Origin: Ehretia macrophylla
Lineage: Eukaryota > Streptophyta > Magnoliopsida > Boraginales > Ehretiaceae
Assembly (NCBI GenBank): GCA_037974665.1
Contig: CM075764.1
Span: 87,104,825-87,168,824, forward strand
Length of the DNA stretch: 64,000 bases
Reading direction: 5' to 3'
Positions within the stretch are counted from its first letter, which is position 1, and every line of letters starts with the position of its first letter. Position numbers and translations under genes: made by a program. The notes under the pieces are model-generated. The model saw nothing but the letters and a program-made list of their open reading frames with translations, was not told the origin of the DNA and searched no databases. This document shows, one piece after another, positions 47,641 through 59,945 of this stretch.

Positions 47641-49143
47641 CGTAATTTCTCAAGTCAAAGGATTAATTTGCACAATTTGTAACGAATAACAAACTATTAA
47701 TCAAAGTCATGTAGTTTGTTATTCTGGTCACATTCAGTGATTCATTCAACTAACAATCACCCATATGTAAGTCAGTCGCATCCCTATGCTATTATGGCAC
47801 AAGGCTCACCATCTTTTATCATTAACATCTCTATGTTAATCAAAGGTAACTTATATACGATAGCCCGTACTTGATTATTCTAGTCCCGGTCGAATAATCT
47901 GAGGGCTATGAATCATTTTGAATGTTTATCATATCGAAGAAATATGCCACCGTATTCTAAACACTTTTAGAATATATTTATTCTCCGAAAAATATTAAGG
48001 ATACATTCATATAATGAGAATGACGGAGAATATGAACGTCACAAACAAGTCAATATGTAAACAAACATATAGACGTAAATGCCATTAGGTACAAGTTAAT
48101 GTCAAAATATTCCCATAATAGGTCATCTAACTATATAGCATTAGGGCATATCTCTAACAATTCCAACGCTTAGACCTTCCAAATTTTCCATTTCCGAGAT
48201 GTGGCAGAAAAACGTTGAAACTGGACAATTGGTAGTACTTGCATTAAAACGACTATAACTCAATGAATTTAACTCAGAATTGAGTTCTATTTGAACCTAG
48301 AACTATCTACATTTGATAATCTTCGTTTCTAGATAGAAAATAGGGTATTTATAGGTTGTTACCATAGGCATCCAATTTGATTAAGTTAAGCTTCTGCTGA
48401 ATTAGAAATTAGAAGTTCTTTAGTTAGAGGTGGGGATTTTAAGTTTTTGTTTGTATATGCTTACTTTGATGTATAGAAATCATGTATAAGTGTGTTATAA
48501 ATTCTTGTATGGATGATTATATGTTGTAGTAGTATATGAGAGCTTAATACATACATATGAATTTATTGGAGATGGAATAGGTGATTATGTATTAACTTTA
48601 TTAATTAGAAGTTGAGAATTTGAGTTAGATTTGGTCTTGGCTTTAGTGAGAGTTTGGTGAATTTAGGGGTTTATTTTGATTAATTTTATAAAATTTCGGC
48701 AACTATGCAATTTTATAGATTTGTTTGTTTAGCTTGTTTAATGCTTGGTTTTGTTGTTGTAATGTGTTTATTATGCATTATAGTTAGTTGCTATATTGAT
48801 TGTGTTGAAGTTATGTGTTGTAGAGATTCATAGGATGGTTTAATCTTGTTACAAAGTTAGAGTTGATTTGTAGTGATTATATTCTTTTAAGGTTTAATTG
48901 GTGTTAATGTGTAAATGTCATGTTTTTATGTACTTAGTTGAGGTTAATGTGTTGGATATATCATGTTCTTTGATAGTTGGGTGTTGGTACTAATGTGTTA
49001 GATATGTGTTTAATGATGTTTGGTTGAATTAAAGAATGTGTTGCCTTTAAATGTGAGTGTATTGATGCATGTTAAATGTGGCACGATTGCTCGGGTATAT
49101 GGTTGGGAGTTTGTCAAATGAACATGATACGTGAATATGCTTG

Positions 49144-49170
49144 GGAGTTCAACCTACTTTGTTGATCTCC
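49144..49170 (+). other. Conserved LTR stem-loop in GY7
   Basis: GGAGTTCAAC pairs with GTTGATCTCC (one mismatch) around CTACTTT. The stem sequence differs from that of GY1 but the loop is the same. Confidence 0.7.
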
Positions 49171-49597
49171 TTTATTTGTCATGAATGTCACGCCCCAACG
49201 CGACCCCTCCTATAATCAGTCAAGACGCAACATAATTTCGGCAGTATAACGGCAGTAAATAGGATACCGAGGCTCTAATCCAATCTCACTAGAACATCAT
49301 ACATCAACTTCATAACCATACAATATCCAACTCCTCAATAAAATAACAACATACATCATAACCATATTACACCATAATCATTCTTTGTTATACGCCTCCG
49401 TTCCAACATAATACATGAACCTTAATATACATTGCAAAATATATTGATACCAACCTAGCAACCTATACATAGACAAAAGAAAGGCTACTAAGATAGCATC
49501 AACTAATTCATCATCTTTTCAACATCTTTTACATTATGAACTACAAAGCATATAAAAGTCAACTAGATAATATACAAGATAGTAAAACAATACAACA

Positions 49598-49699
49598 TTA
49601 AGGATAAGACTCCGGAACATAAGACTCATCCACATAAGGCACATTTTCCTCTTCAGGAGGCACGTACCCGTAATCCTGTTCAAGTACACCTATAAGCAT
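49598..49699 (-). CDS. Putative 33-residue LTR microprotein, complete in an older GY1 LTR
   Basis: An ATG-to-stop frame of 33 codons: MLIGVLEQ, DYGYVPPEEENV, PYVDESYVPESYP. Compared with the 37-codon version it lacks four residues (one before GV and the ENVE-like insertion) but is otherwise almost the same at protein level, while many third codon positions differ. Survival of an open frame in this older copy is the best single argument that it was under selection in the family. Function unknown. Confidence 0.5.
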   Translation of the reverse strand: MLIGVLEQDYGYVPPEEENVPYVDESYVPESYP

Positions 49700-50202
49700 G
49701 CAATAATAGAGAGTGAGCTTATATAAAATAAGCCCAGTGAGGATCCGATAGATCTCTAACAGTATTCACTATACTTCTTGGAAAATGATCCTTTGAGCAA
49801 GTAAATACACAATAACATCAATAATACTATCATCACATAATCTATAATGACCATTCAATAAAGGATACACTAGTTGGTGTAGCTCCAAATGCCATCACGA
49901 TCATAATAGCCTTCTTGTGACTCCCATAAACTCACGCACCCGAGGTACCTCAATAACGTGTCCCTCCATGACACCTCCGTCATGCGAGCTGGAGATAGTC
50001 TCTGGTAGTCATGCCGTTATCAACCCGACAGCCCGATGCTGCTCGAGAGGTGGCACACACATACCAAAGACTCAGCAATAATAATAAACATCATTCATAG
50101 GACGACAGTCTAGCATAACTGCCTATCTCCCGGCATCAATCATCAATCAATAATCATCAATTTTCATCAATGTAACATGAATATAACATCAAGTAATTAA
50201 TT

Positions 50203-50233
50203 AAGTTAGATGACAAAGTAGGCCATCCAACTT
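50203..50233. other. Conserved LTR stem-loop
   Basis: AAGTTAGATG and CATCCAACTT pair around ACAAAGTAGGC with one G-U in the element-sense RNA. Confidence 0.65.
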
Positions 50234-50445
50234 ATCATGCATAAAACACGTAATCTAACCCTAGTCTAACCATTAACAGCTCACAATTCAATCACTCAAA
50301 TACCACCCAGTCAACTAAGGCTCAATACAACAATTTAAAGAAAGATAACCTAAACTTCAAATAATCATATCTTACATTCTACTAATCCAAACAACTCCAA
50401 ATTAGTTTCAAACACTCACCCATTCAATCAACTACATTAGCCCTA

Positions 50446-53400
50446 TGATACCCCAAACCCGGCACGCATTTAATAGCAGATGACTGCATTTAATTAAGTG
50501 TTTAATTAGTTAAATCATTCATTTTGTACTATTTTGATATTTCTTTTAAAAATATTCAATAATTTTTATATTGATTAATTAAAATATTATTACCTATTTT
50601 TTATTATTATTTATAGTAATTAGATTTATTTTCTTGTATTTAATTAAGTGTCATCTTAAATGTTAGTATTTAATTGCATTTGATTACGTGTTTATATTAA
50701 CTTGTTCATTCGTATCTTAGCATTAATTTCATAATTCTTTAAAATATTCTAGAAATAGTTAAATTATTTATTTTTAAATGAATATTGATTATTATGATTA
50801 TTTTAATAATCGGTTTTAATTTTCTTGTATTAAATTACTCGGTTTTCAATTAAATGAGAAAAGTAACTCCAAGGCAGAGTGAATTTTAAACTATTCTACT
50901 ATTCTACTTTTAAAAAATTATAGATCTATATTATTGCTCATCATTTGATTAGCGATCATTTATTGACCGTTTGATCGTAGCATTTCAAAAATGAGAGTTA
51001 GAGAAATATTCTCCGAATTTCATGAATAGTGTTTTTAGTTTAATTTAGCTAGTCTTAGTTGATTTTTATTGAATTGTATTGTTTTAACTTGAATTAGACT
51101 AAATGCTAATTAAATGAGCTTGTTGACCATTTTTAACTTGTATTTGACTTTGCCAAAATGACCAAAATGCCCTTAGTCATCCTTTTTATTCAAATTCAAT
51201 AAACATAACATAAAAAAAATTACAAAATGCCCCATTTATCCCTTCCCATGGCCGATGTGACACCCGAGAATTTCACCCTAAATTTATTATAATCGTTGCA
51301 TACTTATGTGCGCATTTCTACGTGCATCATTTTTCTTGTTTAATTGTTTTTGTTGTGGGTTACTATTCATAATATTTTCGACTGTTTCGAAAGCTTGATT
51401 TTAAATTTTTCCTAGGTCACTCGACATTTAAAAGGAACCAAGAAATTTTCGTTTTGAACTTTCGAGCTTAGGAGTATGCGTTTGAAAAATATTTTCCGTG
51501 AGCTTTGAATAGTGTTACGTAAGAATAGTAACATTTGCAACTAAAAATAATTGAAATTGCATTTTGATTTAGTTGACTAAGTTTTATTTTATGAAATTTG
51601 ACCCTTTTAATAACACCACAACTTACATAAAATAAGCATAAAACATCACAAAGCAAGGGAGCTCATAAAATATTTCCAAAAATTCCAACTTTGTCCCCAT
51701 TGTTGGCCGTCCACTTCAAGGGAAAAAGGGAGAGAAATTTCTTCAACATCCATGCATTTTGAGCTTCTAGATTGATCTTGGGAGGGTTTTGAGCAACTTA
51801 GGATCTTCAACAAAGTTTCTCCATATTCAAAATTGTGAGGGAGTCTCATTTTTTTTGATTTTAAAGTTTATGTGCATATGTTCAATTTTATTGATTTGTC
51901 AATTATAGCTATATAACTTGTTATGAATGCTTCCTATGAGTTATTTAATGTCTATAGAGCTAACTTTTGTAGTGTGATAACAAATTTAATGGTTGAATGT
52001 TGAATTTGATCAAAGAGATGATGAATAGTGCCTAAAATTAGGGTTTTGAGAAAATTTGCTATTTGGCTTGAATTGATGCCTCAATTAGGTGCTTTAGACC
52101 CTAGGGAAGGTAATTGAAAAGCCACGTTAGGTTGAATCACTCGAATTTGAACTTTAGTGCATAAATAGCTTACTTTAAAAACGGGGTTTTGCACGTTAGG
52201 CAATCCGGGAAAATTTGGGTATCGATTTGGGTATCCTTGAGCTAAGGAAGTACCTTTGGTGCTTTCGTTTCGCGAAATTGGGGTTCGGTTAGTATGGCTA
52301 TAGTTTAAACCCGTTCGGGGCCTTCCCGAACTTTTTCTTCAAAAATGAGTTTTAGTGACTTTAAAGGGTACCTTTGAGCTTAATTAGGAATATAGAAAGA
52401 CTATGGTATGATTGGGAATCTCGAACCATGCTTAGGAGAAAGAAAGCTTGGTTAAAGAAAGGGAAAAAGTAGTTTTTAGCCTTTTTAGTTGCAATTGGAA
52501 CTTGTTGTGTGTTAGTAATGCTTTGCATTGAATATTTAGGATCTATTTAAGTTATTTGAGTAGATTATTGGAATTAATTGTGTTGATTGCTTATTTTGGC
52601 ATCTATTAGTTAATATCGTGCATATATGAACTTTTATCGTGCATATATGTGAGGGCGCTCTACTTTGTCGTCCCTCTTACGTGTTATGTGATATATTGAT
52701 TGTTTGTGACTTGTATTAGGTTGCGCAACCTATATCGGACATGGTAGCGTCGAGAAACACGGGCGGCATCGGGCTTGCCGTGCTCCCTCGACTACCATGG
52801 TGCCTATTCCCTTTCTCGCTGAGGCATACTCCACTACCCCAGAGGCGTGGTTCACCTGCTGGGCATGAACCTACCTCGGGAGAAAGGGTCGTAGAATCGG
52901 GATACATCCGGAGTATCCCAATTGTGGTGTTTGGGGTTTGCCGGCATATTCGTGATACTCGTGGATCATGGCTCGTGGATGAAGTCTTGGAAGTGGAACC
53001 GTATCCTTTTTAAAGTGATTAATAGTTTGACTTATTGACTTGATAGTTATGTGGTTTGTATATGTGTACTTGTGTTGCATATCATATTGCACGTTGGCAT
53101 GCTGCATCACCTCCCTCGCTGGGCAACTTTGTTGCTCACTCCTCATTTGAAATGTTTCAGGAGAAGCTGAGGTGAATCCCCAGCTGTTAGAAGTAGGAGA
53201 AGAAGAAGAAGTTCAAGTAGATCAGAATCAGTGATCTTGTGTGCTGAGGTGGATTTTATGTGCTTCTTGCGTGGAGTTCTTGTTATTAATGTATTTTGAG
53301 ACTTTGGAGTCTTGTATATATATATGTCTAGTAGATGTGTACCAAGATGTTAAAGAAAGTTGTTGGATTGTAATAATGAATTCTAGACTTTAATTTCCCT

Positions 53401-55641
53401 TGCATGCTTGGAGTGTTTGTTAATCTTCATATGGAACTTAGAATTTTATTGTATTTAATTACTTATGACTAAAACCAACTTATCTCGCATGCTTGTGTGC
53501 TTTAGTAGAATATTGTTATTCTAAGGCTCGGATGGCCTTGTGATTGTGTTTTGGCTTTGGAGTTATTGTTGATAAGTTGTTGCTTTTAGTTCAGATGTCT
53601 CGAATGAATGTTTACAGGTATCAGTTTTGTCATTGGTACAGAGGAGACTCTGTCCGAGTGACGGGTCCGAGCCTGACTATTAGCGTGGGGTTGGGTTCGG
53701 GGCGTTACAGCCGAAGCTCCCAAGGGGAAAAAAAATAATTTTGCTTCAATTTTCTTCTACAATAATGCGTGGAATTGCTCGGGGGTCGTGGCTCGGGTCC
53801 TTACAGGTCTTCCTCATCAATCTCTGTGAGGGTTTTCATGTTGTTGTGCATTTTTATTTGAATTTGATTTTTGTTTCAAATTTTCAGATTTGATATTTAT
53901 TGCGTTATAATGCCTGTTATTGCTTGAAATAACTTCCTTAGGGTTCGCAGAGCATTGCTTGTTAGTTATTTAGCAGTTTTTACGGCTGAAATTGCGTATT
54001 TGAATTAGGGAAGAATGTGAATAGTAAAAATAAATAGTAAAATCCTAGATTTTTGGATTTTGATCCGAATTGCAATTTCTTGATTTGGTTAGGTGCCATT
54101 AATGTTAGAAAGATAAAATGTGCAATAAAAATGGACTGTCCTTTGTTAAAATTGGAAATTAGACAAAGAAAAGTAAAGGGGTCGTTTGACCAAGTATTGA
54201 CCGAGCTCGAATTGAGTTGGGGGTTTTACTATTAAGGGCATGGAAGCACTTTTGGCGCTGTTGTGGCATTGATTGGGTGACCGGTTAACATAGCTGTAGT
54301 TCAAATGCAGTAGGTGGACTTTCGGGCTTCAGTTGGGAAAGTAAGGTTTCGTGATATAGAAACGTGTCATGTAGTACCTAAGTGAATGTAGTAAAATCGG
54401 TTTCCTAATCCTGTAGCTCGTTTGCTCGTAATTGCCTTTGGAAGTTAGAGATTGAATAGTGATATTTGTCATTTTCGTGTTTGAACTGCTATTACTTGTT
54501 TGATTGATGTTATTGTTGATATTAATGATAATCATGCTTAAAAAGTTACTTGATTGCTATTATTGATTGTAAATGCTTGATATCTCGTTTATCGCCACTA
54601 ATCTGCACTTTCGTGCTATCGCTCGTTTATTGCTTGTATCTCGTATTGCATTGTATAGTGTCAGGCACTTGAGTGATGGGCCTCTCCGGCAGTCTCGGGT
54701 TGCTAAGGTTGGGTGCTCTAGCTCAGTGTCCTATTCCCATTCTCGCTAGGGGTGCCGCCCTTGGAGATTTGGGTCATAGATGTGTCGGGGTATATCCGGA
54801 GTACACCCAATGCAGGTTATAAGGTGGTTGCGCGCTTATTGTCATCGTTGTCAACATCAAGCTCGAGATTGATGTATTGCTCGTGAAATGGTACATTGCT
54901 CGTATGAGTGAACCGTGACCTTCAAAGTGTGGTATAGCTTTGAATGGTTGAGTTAATGTTTTCTTTAATTGTTTATTGTATTGCCGTTTATATTGAATGC
55001 TTTCTTATTGATTATATTGATTAACTGTACCTATTTGAATTGCACGATCTTCTTACTCTCCACCTCGATATCTGTCTCGCCCTCACTGAGTATACATGTT
55101 ATGTATACTCACTCCTCACCACTACATTTCAGGAAGTATCGTGTTTGCTCGAATGTTCGTGGTTTTGTGAAAAGACGTGTTTGAAGAGTTGTCTTGCGTG
55201 TTATGTGGCTGAGTTGTAGAAAGATGCAAAGATGTATATTTTCATGTATTGTATGTATTTAGTATTAAAAGTTATGTAATTAACTTAACTAGGTTTGTTA
55301 GAATGGTATGATAGTCTATTTTATGCAATAGGTTAGTATAGTTTAGTTGCCAAGCATGAATGTTCTTGTCAAAGATGAGAAGAGATAGGTTAACATTTAA
55401 ACTGGAAATATATATTTAATTGTGTTCGTTTGTTGAGAACCAAGGCTCGGATGGCCTTGAGGTGTTTGTATGGTTGGACACGGTGCTGGTCCACTTATAT
55501 GCTGTCGCAGGTTTGCATTTTGCCTAGAAACAAAGGAGACTCCGTCCGTCTTTCCCAAAATTTTATGCCCGGGTTTGGAATTGGGTTGCGATTAGATTGA
55601 TTAATAGAACTTCCGGTCTCGAAAGGGATCGGGGTGTTACA
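50446..55641 (+). mobile_element. GY2 array: first LTR, split by a GY5 solo LTR
   Basis: Pieces 50,446-51,255 and 53,715-55,641 make a 2,737-bp LTR from TGATACCCCAAACCCGGC to GATCGGGGTGTTACA. It is the 5' LTR of the array: a primer site follows at 55,644. The left flank is CCCTA (50,441-50,445) inside a GY1 LTR. Landmarks are the CACTGAGTATACATGTTATG block near 55,083 followed by acceptor-like CATTTCAGGA, and AGGAGACTCCGTCCG near 55,534. Confidence 0.9.
51256..53709 (+). mobile_element. GY5 solo LTR with target duplication GCCGA
   Basis: A 2,454-bp LTR from TGTGACACCCGAGAATTTC to GGGTTCGGGGCGTTACA with exact GCCGA flanks (51,251-51,255 and 53,710-53,714). It shares with other LTRs here a stem-loop at 52,651-52,676 (GAGGGCG/CGTCCCTC around CTCTACTTTGT), GC-rich blocks at 52,760-52,920, CTCGCTGGGCAAC...GCTCACTCC before GTTTCAG (53,160), an acidic short frame after it (EVGEEEEVQV), and GAGGAGACTCTGTCCGAGTG at 53,641. 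No internal region remains. Confidence 0.92.
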
Positions 55642-57213
55642 AGTGGTGTCAGAGCTTGTTTAGCTCATAAACCGGGACAGGGTCGTCGGTCTGGTGGGTA
55701 GTGACCCTTGAATGTGTGCTTGTTAAGTGTGTCTTGAAAGTGTATGCTTGTATGTGAGATTGTGTGTCCTGACTTGAATATATGTACCTATGTGATATAG
55801 TTATGTGTTTTGTGTTATGTGTTAAATGTTTCTCAAGTAAAGTGAAGTGTCTAGTTGTGCATTGAATTGACCTCGTGAATCGAATCGACCTCGTGAATTG
55901 TTATTTATTTGAAGTATTTCTTGTAATGCGTGTATTGGAATGTCTTGAATTGGTTGTGCTGTGATTTGAATTGATTATGTTGTGCTTGACTTGATTTTCA
56001 CGTTTGAATGACTTTGATGATTAAACTATTTTATAAACTCTTTTGTAAACTTGTTTGCATAATAGTTTAAGGCATGTATGTATAAATGTGAAATATTGGC
56101 ATTCATACATGTCCTATTGAAATGGTAAGAAAGACTTCTTCCACCCCTGAAGAGCAGTGATTGGTAGCAGGCCTCCAAGTTATGTGGATTGACGGGAATG
56201 AGCAGTATTTGACTAGCCTTTATTTGGGAGTTGGTGTTTGCTTTTGGAGCTCGGCTATTAGCGAATCTTTAAGGTCCTCCTCTGTGCTTAACAGTTGTGA
56301 AAGAGTAACTTTCTTTTGGGGTTCTATTTGGTTGTTCTCTGGAGCATTCTTTGGTTTTCTTATTGGGTATTCTTTGGAAACTTCTGTTGGCACTTCTTGG
56401 TAGATTTGGCTATTGGGTTTTCAACCGGACTTACTGCATGGTATTATCTATGGTATATGTGTCTCGGTCTTTATTGGTGTGTTACTGGCGTCCCTTATTA
56501 TAAATTCTTTAATGGCATTCTCTAGAATTCTTAGTGGTCATTTGTCTATTACTTACTTATTGGGCAATCCTTGGTGCTTTCTTATTGGAGCATTGTTTCG
56601 GGCATTTTCTTTAGTGTTCCTCAGTAGGTTTGATATTTAGAATTCCTATCAGACTTATTGTATAGTACTACTTACGGTATTCTTTGGAATTCTTAGTGTG
56701 CATTCTACTAGTATCTTCCTTGATGGCACTTATTGGAAGTCTTACACTTGGAATTTTGTTCAGACTTATTATCTCATATTGCTTACGGTATGCTGTGGAA
56801 TACTTTGGGCTTTCTTGGTGCTAAGTTGTATAAAGTTTGCACTCGACAAATGGTGATGGAATCTTGGAGTTAGGTCTTATATGTGCTGCATCTACTCTGG
56901 CTATCCTTTGACTTCCTTATTTGGTACTTGTTGAACGTCTACTGGAGATTCGTATGTGGGGTATTTCTTCGGCATCCTTCTTGTCATTAATATATGATGT
57001 TAATTTCATCTACAGTATCTCTGCTTCAGTCTTTAGTTGGTATTTTCTCGGTATTCTTGGTTGGGATTTCTATTCGGGTTTTCCTACGGGCATCCTTATT
57101 CACTATCTTGCTCAGCAACCGATGAAGATTAGTCAGAGTTGGATTTTAGTGGATGTAGAGTTCTATTTGAAGAAGAATTGCGAGGACGCAATTGTTTTAA
57201 GGGGGGAAGGATG
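55642..57213 (+). mobile_element. GY2 array: first internal region (non-autonomous, noncoding)
   Basis: The 1,572-bp internal region opens with primer site TGGTGTCAGAGC (55,644-55,655) and closes with a polypurine tract (AAGGGGGGAAGGATG, 57,199-57,213). It has no protease, RT or integrase. A short gag-like beginning (MVRKTSSTPEE, about 56,120) is the only hint of coding. From about 56,300 to 56,830 it is T-rich with repeated GGNATTCTTNGG-like phrases. It is too short for an autonomous gypsy element, so it must have depended on enzymes from a relative (LARD-like). Confidence 0.85.
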
Positions 57214-59945
57214 TGATACCCCAAACCCGGCACGCATTTAACTGCATTTAATTACGTGTTTAATTAGTTGAGTTATTCATTTTTGCACTATTTTCATATT
57301 TCTTTTAAAAATATTCAATAATTTTTATATTGATTAATTAAAAGATTATTACCTATTTTTTTATTTATTTATAGTAATTGGATTTATTTTCTTGTATTTA
57401 ATTAAGTGTCATCTTAAATGTTAGTATTTAATTGCATTTGATTACGTGTTTCTATTAACTTGTTCATTCGTATCTTAGCATTAATTTCATAATTCTTTAA
57501 AATATTCTAGAAATAGTTAAATTATTTATTTTTAAATGAATATTGATTATTTTGATTATTTTGATAATCGGTTTTAATTTTATTGCATTTAATTACTCAG
57601 TTTTCAATTAAATGAGAAAAGTAACTCCGAGCCGGAGTGAATTTTAAAATATTCTACTATTCTACTTTTCAAAAATTATAGTTTTAGATTATTGCTCATT
57701 ATTTGATTAGCAATCGTTTATTGACCGTTCGATCGTAGCATTTCGAAAATGAGAGTTAGAGAAATATTTTCTGAATTTCGTGAATAATGTTTTTAGCTTA
57801 ATTTAGCTAGTCTTAGTTGATTTTTATTGAATTGCATTGTTTTAACTTGAATTAGACTAAATGCTAATTAAATGAGCTTGTTGACCATTTTTAACTTGTA
57901 TTTGACTTTGTCAAAATGACCAAAAAGCCCTTAGCCATCCTTTTTATTCAAACTCAATAAACATAACATAAAAAAAAATTACAAAATGCACCATTTGTCC
58001 CTTCCCATGGCCGAAGCTCCCAAGGAGAAAAAAAAATGATTTTGCTTCAATTTTCTTCTACAATCATGAGTGAAATTGCTTGGGGGTCGTGGCTCGGATC
58101 CTTGCGGGTCTTCCTCGTCAAACTCAGTGAGGGTTTTCACGTTTTTTTGCATTTTTATTTGAATTTGATTTTTGATTCAATTTTTCAGATTTGATATATA
58201 TCGCGTTATAATGCTTGTTATTGCTTGAAATAACTTCCTTAGGGTTCATAGAGCATTGCTTGTTAGTTATTTAACAATTTTTAGTGCTGAATTTGCGTAT
58301 TTGAATTAAAGAAGAATGTGAATAGTAAAAATGAATAGTAAAACCCTAGATTTTTGGATTTTGATCCAAATTGCGATTTCTTGATTTGGTTAGGTGCCAT
58401 TAATGTTAGAAAGATGAAATGTGCAATAAAAATGGACTGGCCTTTGTTAAAATTGAAAATTAGACAAAGAAACGTAAAGGGGTTGTTTGACCAAGAGTTG
58501 ACCGTGCTCGAATTGAGTTGGGGGTTTTTCTATTGAGGGCATGGAAGTACTTTTGGTGCTATTATGGCATTGATTGGGTGACCGGTTAACATAGTTGTAG
58601 TTCAAACGCAGTAGGTGGACTTTCGGGCTTCGGTTGGGAAAGTGAGGTTTCATGATATAGAAATGTGCCTTTTAGTACCTAAGTGAATGTAGTGAAATCG
58701 GTTTCCTAATCCGGTAGCTCGTTTGCTCGTAATTGCCTTTGGAAGGTAGAGATTGGGTAGTGATATTTGTCGTTTTCGTGTTTGAACTAGTATTAGTTGT
58801 TTGATGGATGTTATTGTTGATATTAATGATAATCATGCTTGAAAAGTTAATTGATTGCTATTATTGATTGTAAATGCTTGGTATCTCGTTTATCGCCACT
58901 AATATACACTTTCGTGCTATCGCTCGTTTATTGCTTGTATCTCGTATTGCATTGCATAGTGTCAGGCGCGTGAGTGATGGGCCTCTCTGGGCAGTCTCGG
59001 GCTACCAGGGTTGGTTACTCTAGCACCGTGTCCTATTCCCATTCTCGTTAGGGGTACTGCCCTGGGAGATTTAGGTCGTAGATGTGTCGGGGTATATCCG
59101 GAGAACACCCAGTGGATGTTATAAGGTGGTTCCGCGCTTATTGTCATCGTTGTCAACATCAAGCTCGAGATTGATGTATTGCTCGTGAAATGGTACATTG
59201 CTCGTATGAGTGAACCGTGACCTTCAAAGTGTGGTATGGCTTTAAATGGTTGTGTTAATGCTTTCTTTAATTGTTTATTGTATTGATTGTTTATATTGAA
59301 TGATTTCTTATTGATTATATTGCCTAACTGTACCTATTTGCATTGCACGATCTTCTTTCTCTCCACCTCGATATCTGTCACGCCCTCACTGAGTATACAT
59401 GTTATGTATACTCACTCCTCACCACTACATTTCAGGAAATATCATGTTAGCTGGAAAGTTCGTGGTTATGTGAAAGAACGTGCTTGAAGAGTTGTCTTGC
59501 GTGTTATGTGGCTGAGTTGTAGAAAGATGCAAAGATGTATATTTTCATGTATTGTTTGTGTTTAGTGTTAAAAGGAATGTAATTAACTTAACTAGGTTTG
59601 TTAGAATGGTATGATAGTCTATTTTATGCAATAGGTTAGTATAGTTTAATTGCCAAGCATGAATGTACTTGTCAAAGATAAGAAGAGATAGGTTAGCTTT
59701 TAAACTAGAAATGTATATTTACTTGTGTTCGCTTGTTGAGAACCAAGGCTCGGATGGCCTTGAGGTGTTTGTATGGTTGGACACGGTGCTGGTCCACTTA
59801 TATGCTATTGCAGGTTTTGCATTTTGCCTAGAAACTAGGAGACTCTGTCCGTCTTTTCCTAAAATTTTATGCCCGGGTTTGGAATTGGGTTGCGATTAGA
59901 TTGGTTAATAGAACTTCTGGTCTCGAGAGGGATCGGGGTGTTACA
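57214..59945 (+). mobile_element. GY2 array: second (shared) LTR
   Basis: A 2,732-bp LTR from TGATACCCCAAACCCGGC to GATCGGGGTGTTACA. It serves as 3' LTR of the left unit (polypurine tract directly before) and 5' LTR of the right unit (primer site TGGTATCAGAGC at 59,948-59,959 directly after). No target duplication separates the units, as expected for a tandem produced by recombination. Confidence 0.93.

Larger units (their letters stand above)
21143..48159 (-). mobile_element. CO1 copia element with both LTRs, heavily nested
   Basis: The element is bounded by exact ATTCC duplications (21,138-21,142 and 48,160-48,164). Its left (3') LTR is 21,143-38,778, interrupted by the GY6/GY1 stack; the internal region is 38,779-43,366; its right (5') LTR is 43,367-48,159, interrupted by a GY1 solo LTR. 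Without insertions the LTRs are about 2.27 and 2.38 kb and the internal region 4.6 kb, a normal copia layout. In the first 194 bp the LTRs differ at roughly 15 sites (about 8%); with a grass-calibrated rate of 1.3e-8 per site per year this would be about 3 million years, a rough figure. The internal region is broken many times. Copia lineage Angela/Tork-like is a guess from the LTR start and RT text. Confidence 0.9.
43367..48159 (-). repeat. CO1 5' LTR, split by a GY1 solo LTR
   Basis: Pieces 43,367-45,235 and 47,646-48,159 form the 5' LTR, ending GCATATCTCTAACA before the ATTCC duplication. It is collinear with the left LTR and with 4,627-6,757. Confidence 0.9.
20033..49185 (+). mobile_element. 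GY7 3' LTR, split by the CO1 element, right end missing
   Basis: Pieces 20,033-21,142 and 48,165-49,185 lie on either side of the CO1 element and its ATTCC target duplication, so they are one LTR of at least 2.1 kb. The left piece holds a leader ending TAATTTAAGGTGAGG near 20,710; the right piece ends in a strong stem-loop (49,144-49,170) with loop CTACTTT. The LTR is then interrupted by a GY1 LTR at 49,186, and its end lies beyond the window. It is the base of the whole stack to its right. Confidence 0.8.
49186..50445 (-). mobile_element. GY1 LTR, left 1,260 bp
   Basis: Starts TGTCACGCCCCAACGCG and follows GY1 LTRs as far as CATTAGCCCTA, where the GY2 array begins. It lies inside the GY7 LTR; its remainder should lie right of the window beyond the array. 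It carries a complete microprotein frame (49,598-49,699) and a stem-loop (50,203-50,233). Confidence 0.85.

Noticed and set aside
56161-56640. Overlapping plus-strand frames (hydrophobic, membrane-like) in the GY2 internal region, repeated at 60,458-60,937
   Set aside because: The apparent hydrophobicity comes from T-rich repeats; three overlapping frames look equally good, which argues against any one being a selected gene. Kept only as a composition finding.
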